A stretch of 9,758 bases of DNA from Thermoplasmata archaeon (GTDB lineage Archaea > Thermoplasmatota > Thermoplasmata > Lutacidiplasmatales > UBA184): contig JASHXM010000206.1 of the NCBI GenBank assembly GCA_030043545.1, positions 1-9,758 on the forward strand, in the 5' to 3' direction. Below the pieces are notes generated by a model, which was not told the origin of the DNA, made no database searches, and saw only the letters and a list, made by a program, of their open reading frames with translations. Positions 6,014 through 9,758 of this stretch are shown piece by piece. The first letter of the stretch is position 1; every line of letters begins with the position of its first letter. Made by a program: the position numbers and the translations under genes.

Positions 6014-6403
6014 CTAGGCGAGCGCGTACCGGGCGAGCTCCACGAGATCGCCGAACTTCGGCCGCGCGTCCGTCGGGACCGGGGCCCCGCCCCACCCGGC
6101 GACGATCGTCCCGGCGGGGAACGCGGCGTCACGCCCCGCTTCCTCGGCGCCGAGCCGCTCGGGGAGCCCGCGTCGGTCCGCCTCGAGGAGCACGACGAGC
6201 GCGCCGAGCGGACCGGCGTCGACGCGGACCCGCGCCCGGCGGCCGCGCGCGGTGCGTTCGACCCGGGCCTCCTCGTCGTTCAGGTGGGCGATCTCGGTGT
6301 GCGCCGCGCCCCCGGCGGGGCGCCAGGCGATCTTCGCGCCCGCGTCCCGGTACCGGCGCAGGAGGCCGATGTCGATCGGCAGCGGAGGGGCCGGCGCGGT
6401 CAT
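6014..6403 (-). CDS. Unrecognised protein, 129 residues, coupled to the TIGR02757-like gene
   Basis: I do not recognise a family. The protein opens MTAPAPPLPIDIGLLRRYRD. It alternates short hydrophobic strands with charged turns (KIAWRP at 24-29; TEIAHL at 36-41; RARVRVDAG at 56-64; GALVVLLEAD at 67-76) and ends with KFGDLVELARYAL (116-128), probably helical. No membrane segment, signal peptide or cysteine is present, so it is a soluble, probably alpha/beta protein. Its ATG overlaps the stop of the upstream gene as ATGA (6400-6403), which implies translational coupling and a related role. The overlapping frame reads on upstream without a break, but that longer protein would lie antiparallel in codon sense over the neighbour and lacks a start signal. 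The stop TAG falls within a palindrome, CGCCTAGGCG (6011-6020). No clear terminator separates it from the MarR promoter. Confidence 0.75.
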   Translation of the reverse strand: MTAPAPPLPIDIGLLRRYRDAGAKIAWRPAGGAAHTEIAHLNDEEARVERTARGRRARVRVDAGPLGALVVLLEADRRGLPERLGAEEAGRDAAFPAGTIVAGWGGAPVPTDARPKFGDLVELARYALA

Positions 6404-7266
6404 GCCGCCATCCGGTGGCCCCGCCAGAGCCGGCAGTCCGGTCGGACCGAGCACGGCCCGCAGACGGCGAGGTCGCGCTCCTTGGGACAATCGCCCGAGA
6501 TGCCGGTGTGGCAGAGGACGAAGTCGAACCGGGTCGGATCGATCGGGTCGATCCGCCGGAGCGCCTCGCTGACCTCCTCGACCGCCGCCCACGAGCGCGA
6601 GCGCCGACCGGTGAGCCCGAGGTGGTACGCGATCCAGTGGACGTGCTGGTCGAGCGGCACCCGCAGCTCCCCCGTCGGCACCCGCCGCCAGAGGCCGAGA
6701 TCGGGGTACCGGTCCCGGACCATCCATCGGACGAACAGCGTGAGCCGTTTCGCGGCGCTCGATCCCGGTCCGAGCGGGCTCGGGAACAGCGCCGCATAGC
6801 CGGGGGGACCGCCCGTGCCGCGCAGGGTGCGGGCGAGTCGGTCGACTCCGACGGCGAACCCGCCCGCCTCGAGACCGGCCACGAACTCGTCCTCGAGGGT
6901 CGCCGACCGCGCGTAGTAGTCGGTCAGCCGGTCGGCCAACCGGTTCAGCTGGTCGCCCCGGATCCATCGGTGGCGGAACGGCGCGAGCGCCCGGGAGCGG
7001 CGACGGCGCCACTCCGGGTCGACGAGGCGACCGATATCGCCGTCGACCGTCGCGGCGAGCCGGCCGATCGCGCCGCGGATCGCGGTGGTGTTGCCGATCG
7101 CGAGGGTCGCCGCGAAGATCCCGGCGACCTCGGCCCGGCGCCGGTCGGTGGCGAGCGGTCGGACGGCGGAGATCGGGTCGTCCGCGACCGAGCGGTCGAA
7201 CGGGAATCGGGCGTACAGCTGCTCGAGGTGGGCCGGGAGCGCGGGCGTCGGTCGATGCGTCCGCAC
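6400..7266 (-). CDS. TIGR02757/DUF2400-like protein with Cys cluster, 288 residues
   Basis: The match to the TIGR02757 (DUF2400) family rests on ordered signatures: FAATLAIGNT (51-60), GPGSSAAKRLTLFVRWMVRD (166-185), DLGLWRR (189-195), PLDQHVHWIAYHLGLTGR (204-221), EALRRIDPIDP (234-244) then FDFVLCHTGI (247-256). The family is related in fold to helix-hairpin-helix DNA glycosylases; its biochemical role is not established. The C-terminus adds C260-x8-C269-x2-C272-x5-C278, close to the C-x6-C-x2-C-x5-C iron-sulfur motif of endonuclease III and MutY, so a 4Fe-4S cluster is likely (inference). GTG at 7266 is chosen because a TATA-like box is centred 25 bases upstream (leaderless) and family-like sequence begins soon after. 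A longer frame to 7638 runs antisense to the acetyltransferase gene. It is coupled by ATGA to the 129-residue gene. Confidence 0.85.
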   Translation of the reverse strand: MRTHRPTPALPAHLEQLYARFPFDRSVADDPISAVRPLATDRRRAEVAGIFAATLAIGNTTAIRGAIGRLAATVDGDIGRLVDPEWRRRRSRALAPFRHRWIRGDQLNRLADRLTDYYARSATLEDEFVAGLEAGGFAVGVDRLARTLRGTGGPPGYAALFPSPLGPGSSAAKRLTLFVRWMVRDRYPDLGLWRRVPTGELRVPLDQHVHWIAYHLGLTGRRSRSWAAVEEVSEALRRIDPIDPTRFDFVLCHTGISGDCPKERDLAVCGPCSVRPDCRLWRGHRMAA

Positions 7267-7287
7267 GGGCGTCGAGAGCGGAGGAGC

Positions 7288-7294
7288 GGATTTA
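7288..7294 (-). promoter_or_regulatory. TATA-like box for the TIGR02757-like gene, leaderless spacing
   Basis: TAAATCC on the complementary strand is centred 25 bases before the GTG at 7266, in a GC-rich 92-base divergent gap. No Shine-Dalgarno sequence precedes the GTG. The same AT patch read on the plus strand (GATTTAC) could also serve the acetyltransferase gene, giving a leader of about 40 bases. Confidence 0.5.
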
Positions 7295-7344
7295 CGGTTG
7301 TAGGCGGCGCCCGGCCACGACCAACGTCCTATCCCGGTCGCGCG

Positions 7345-7350
7345 TAGGAG
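7345..7350 (+). promoter_or_regulatory. Ribosome-binding site of the acetyltransferase gene
   Basis: TAGGAG lies eight bases before the ATG at 7359. It fixes this start and contrasts with the leaderless-type start of the divergent gene. Confidence 0.55.
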
Positions 7351-7358
7351 CGGCCCCG

Positions 7359-8183
7359 ATGCCCGCGATCGAGCTCCGACCGACGATCGACCGGGCGTGG
7401 CTCGACCGGGCCGCCGCCGACGATCCGTGGGAACACGCGTACGCCCTCTGGGACCTGGAGCGGTTCCCCGACCGGGTCCGGATCGTCTCGGCCGTCCGCG
7501 CCACGGAGACCGTCGGGTACCTCCTGATCTGGCCCGGCCCGCGAGGGGCGGCGATCGTCCACTGGCACGGCACCGGACCGGGGGCGGACGCCCTGGCGAG
7601 CGGGCTGCCGCCTCGCCCGCTGGTCGCGGTGGTGCCACCGGAGGCGGCGCCGTGGGTCCGTCGCGCTCGGGGCGCCGGGCCCGAGTACCCCGAGCTCCGG
7701 CTGACCCGGGCGTCGACCGACCCGGGGGCGCCGGATCGGGGGCCGGGAGCCGCTCCCGCGCGGCCGCGCTCGACGTCGAGGGAGGTGCGCCGTCTCACGG
7801 CCTCGGATCGAGCCCGACTCCAGGCGTTCGCTGCCGCGCACCCGGACCCGCTGACCGCCGAGTACCCCGGACTCGACCTCGCCGACGACGCGGTGTGGGG
7901 CGGGTGGGACGCCGACCGGCTCGTCGGGGTCGCCCGGGCGGCCGTGCGGCTTCGGAAGCAGTGGATCGTGGGAGGGGTCTACGTCGACCCGGCCGAGCGG
8001 GGTCACGGGTGGGGCGCCGCGATCGTCGGGGCGCTCCTCGACGCCGCGACGACCGCCGGCGCGCACGTGGGGCTGTACGTGCGCGAGGATCGGCCGCCCG
8101 CGCTCGCCCTGTACCGGCGCCTCGGCTTCGTCCCGACGGCCCGCCGGCGGTGGATCGACCTCGGCGCCGGGCTCGAGCCGTAG
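7359..8183 (+). CDS. GNAT-family N-acetyltransferase, two-domain, 274 residues
   Basis: This is an acetyl-CoA-dependent acetyltransferase of the GCN5-related superfamily, cytoplasmic, acceptor unknown. The C-terminal half (142-274) is a complete GNAT domain. The N-terminal part starts EVRRLTASDRARLQAF. Strand 4 and the acetyl-CoA pyrophosphate loop read VYVDPAERGHGWGAAI (207-222), with the R214-G-H-G217-W-G219 signature. YVREDRPPALALYRRLGF follows, containing the usual A-x-x-L-Y-x-x-L-G-F ending. The N-terminal half (1-about 120) has GNAT-like strand order (RIVSAVRATETVGYLLIWPG, then AAIVHWHGTG) but no R-x-x-G-x-G loop, suggesting a degenerate second GNAT fold. A Pro/Arg/Ser linker (about 122-141) joins them. 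It is divergent from the TIGR02757-like gene and 37 bases ahead of polX, so it is probably co-transcribed with the polymerase. Whether it acts on a repair protein or a small molecule is unknown. Confidence 0.85.
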   Translation: MPAIELRPTIDRAWLDRAAADDPWEHAYALWDLERFPDRVRIVSAVRATETVGYLLIWPGPRGAAIVHWHGTGPGADALASGLPPRPLVAVVPPEAAPWVRRARGAGPEYPELRLTRASTDPGAPDRGPGAAPARPRSTSREVRRLTASDRARLQAFAAAHPDPLTAEYPGLDLADDAVWGGWDADRLVGVARAAVRLRKQWIVGGVYVDPAERGHGWGAAIVGALLDAATTAGAHVGLYVREDRPPALALYRRLGFVPTARRRWIDLGAGLEP

Positions 8184-8194
8184 GCGGAACCCCT

Positions 8195-8210
8195 TAGGCG
8201 CGGACGCCTA
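8195..8210. repeat. Perfect inverted repeat just before polX
   Basis: TAGGCG (8195-8200) and CGCCTA (8205-8210) flank a CGGA spacer, ending 10 bases before the polX ATG. A direct copy, TAGGCG, lies at 8181-8186 over the stop codon of the preceding gene. It could be an operator, or an RNA hairpin influencing polX translation. No good TATA box or Shine-Dalgarno sequence accompanies the polX start. Confidence 0.4.
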
Positions 8211-8220
8211 CCGGGGCGCG

Positions 8221-9758
8221 ATGGGGTCGAACGCGGAGGCCGCCGACCAGCTCCGCGAGATCGCGGACCTCCTCGACCTCGCCGGCGAGCGGTTCAAGCC
8301 CGAGGCGTACCGGCGCGCGGCGCGGTCGATCGAGACGCTGCCCGAGGAGCTCTCGGCGGTCGCGGCCCGCGGGGCGCTGCGCGAGGTCCCCGGGGTCGGC
8401 GAGGCGATCGCGGAGAAGCTCCGCGAGTACCTCGCGCTCGGCCGGATCCCGTACCTCGACCGGCTCCGCACCGAGCTCCCGACCGGGCTGCTGGCGATCG
8501 TCCACCTGCCCGGCGTCGGCCCCAAGACCGCGCGGCGGTTCTGGCAGGAGCTCGGGATCACCGACCCCGACTCGCTCGCCGGGGCGATCGACGCGGGCCG
8601 GCTCGTGGGGGTCAAGGGGTTCGGACCGACCAAGATCGCCCAGATCCGCGGTGCGCTGACCGCCCAGGCCCAAGCGCCGGTCCCCGACCGGCGGCCGATC
8701 GAGACGATCGTGCCGATCGCCCGAGCGCTCCGGGCGGCGCTGGTCGAGCGGGCACCGACCGACCGGGTCGAGATCGCCGGCAGCTTCCGCCGGTGCCGGG
8801 AGACGGTCGGCGACCTGGACGTCCTCGTCACCTCGCGCACTCCCGAGGCCGTCTTCGACCTGTTCTCCGCGCTGCCGGAGGTCGCCACCGTCCGCGCCCG
8901 CGGGACGACCAAGGAGACCGTCGTCCTCCGGGACGGGTTGCAGGTCGACCTCCGGGTCGTCGAACCCGAGGCGTTCGGCGCCGCCCTCCAGTACTTCACC
9001 GGCTCGAAGGACCACAACGTGCGCCTCCGCGCGCTCGCGCGGGACCGGGGGCTGCGGATCAACGAGTACGGCGTGTTCCGGGGCGACGAACGGGTCGGCG
9101 GCCGGACGGAGGAGGAGGTCTACGGCCTCCTCGACCTCGCCTGGATCCCTCCCGAGATCCGCGAGGACCGAGGAGAGATCGACCTCGCCCGGACCGGCGC
9201 GGTCCCGACGCTCGTCCACGGGTCGGACCTCGTCGGCGACCTCCACCTCCACCTGCCGGCCGGAGCGGAGGCGCCGGCCGTCCGCGCCCTCGCGGAACGG
9301 GCGCGGATCCGGCGGCTCGGGTACCTCGCCGTGGTCGTCGCCGGCCCGGACGGGGCGGTCGCCCCGGGGGCACCGGCGCTCCGGGAGTCGACGATCGCCG
9401 GCGTCCGGCTGCTGCCCGCGTACGAGGGCCCCGCTCCCCTCGACCCGGCGGAGCGGGCCCGGCTCGGGGTGGAGGTCGAGATCGTCCGACCGGGGTCGGA
9501 GGTTCCCAAGCCGGCGCCCCCGGGGCCGGGGCGCCTGGTCGCTCACGTGGGCGGATCGGGAGCGGCCCTCGGCCGTTGGATCGACCTCGCGCATCGGCTC
9601 GGGGCGGCGCTCGAGGTCGGGCCCGGGGCGGAGCGGCTCGACTCGTCGGGGGCCCGCGCGGCCCGCGATGCGGGCGTGCGTCTCGCCGTGCCGACGGGGG
9701 TCGGGGAGCCCGACGGGTCCCCCCTCGCAGAGGTGGCGATCGGCTTCGCACGACGGGC
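8221..9758 (+). CDS. polX: Family X DNA polymerase (PolX) with degenerate PHP domain, 3' end outside window
   Basis: This is a gap-filling repair polymerase; 512 codons are visible, and about 60 more would be expected from the usual length near 570. An 8-kDa-like N-terminal domain comes first, with helix-hairpin-helix motifs VPGVGEAIAEKL (56-67), LPGVGPKTA (96-104) and VKGFGPTKI (131-139). The nucleotidyltransferase palm has GSFRRCRETVGDLDVLV (187-203), catalytic D198 and D200, and D243 in QVDLRVV. YFTGSKDHNVRLRALA (258-273) and NEYGVF (281-286) follow; all polymerase residues look intact. The PHP domain begins with GDLHLHL (339-345), keeping H342 and H344. However, the expected I-T-D-H-S site reads AVVVAGP (370-376), the G-S-E-V-D-I region is shortened, and the T-D-A-H-S site reads PTGVGEP (491-497). 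The exonuclease is therefore probably inactive. The ATG has no clear ribosome site. Its neighbours suggest a repair cluster. Confidence 0.92.
   Translation, partial: MGSNAEAADQLREIADLLDLAGERFKPEAYRRAARSIETLPEELSAVAARGALREVPGVGEAIAEKLREYLALGRIPYLDRLRTELPTGLLAIVHLPGVGPKTARRFWQELGITDPDSLAGAIDAGRLVGVKGFGPTKIAQIRGALTAQAQAPVPDRRPIETIVPIARALRAALVERAPTDRVEIAGSFRRCRETVGDLDVLVTSRTPEAVFDLFSALPEVATVRARGTTKETVVLRDGLQVDLRVVEPEAFGAALQYFTGSKDHNVRLRALARDRGLRINEYGVFRGDERVGGRTEEEVYGLLDLAWIPPEIREDRGEIDLARTGAVPTLVHGSDLVGDLHLHLPAGAEAPAVRALAERARIRRLGYLAVVVAGPDGAVAPGAPALRESTIAGVRLLPAYEGPAPLDPAERARLGVEVEIVRPGSEVPKPAPPGPGRLVAHVGGSGAALGRWIDLAHRLGAALEVGPGAERLDSSGARAARDAGVRLAVPTGVGEPDGSPLAEVAIGFARR

Noticed and set aside
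7267..7638. Upstream extension of the TIGR02757-like protein to a 412-residue form
   Set aside because: The extra 124 residues are antisense to the acetyltransferase gene, Arg/Pro-rich and unlike the family; the TATA-like box supports GTG at 7266.
8194..9594. A 466-codon minus-strand frame opposite polX
   Set aside because: It is low-complexity charged sequence, the shadow of the polX codons.
1..9758. tRNA or rRNA genes, CRISPR repeats, insertion sequences, attachment sites
   Set aside because: No cloverleaf with conserved T-arm, no regularly spaced repeats, no transposase or integrase motifs and no long terminal repeats were found on reading both strands.

Overview
This is a GC-rich (roughly 70% by eye), gene-dense piece of chromosome, most likely from an archaeon. 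The archaeal assignment rests on three things. TATA-like boxes sit about 25-30 bases before start codons, two of them (658 and 7266) consistent with leaderless transcripts. Shine-Dalgarno sites fit a CCUCC-type 16S tail. The gene set (imidazolonepropionase, adenosylcobalamin-dependent ribonucleotide reductase, PolX, a TIGR02757-like protein) is compatible. A non-halophilic, high-GC lineage such as a terrestrial Thermoplasmatota is my guess; the proteins are not as acidic as those of haloarchaea. No RNA gene, insertion sequence, CRISPR array or prophage is visible.

Layout. Bases 1-267 hold the 3' end of hutI (histidine degradation). Two very small genes follow on the same strand: a 71-residue basic protein built from an internal duplication (324-539, followed by a hairpin/T-rich terminator) and a 49-residue zinc-ribbon protein (658-807) with a leaderless-type promoter. 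A 314-base gap (808-1121) holds no gene. It carries a TATA box and a roughly 180-base leader with overlapping, mutually exclusive hairpins in front of nrdJ (1122-3908). The complementary strand then carries a two-gene operon: a MarR-type repressor (5957 to 5484) overlapping by four bases a 14-helix DHA2-type efflux transporter (5487 to 3922), driven from an AT-rich promoter with paired direct repeats. nrdJ and the transporter gene converge with only 13 bases between them.

The right-hand third looks like a DNA-repair neighbourhood. A TIGR02757/DUF2400-like helix-hairpin-helix protein with an endonuclease III-like cysteine cluster (7266 to 6400) is translationally coupled to an unrecognised 129-residue protein (6403 to 6014). 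Divergently, a double-GNAT acetyltransferase (7359-8183) is followed closely by a family X DNA polymerase (8221 to beyond the window end). The polymerase part is intact, but the PHP exonuclease domain has lost several metal-ligand motifs.

Strongest leads: the degenerate PHP domain in PolX; the TIGR02757-like protein with a C-X8-C-X2-C-X5-C motif and its coupled partner of unknown function; the alternative-hairpin leader of nrdJ; and the duplicated 71-residue protein. No whole new system is proven. The repair-like cluster at 6014-9758 is the best candidate for one.
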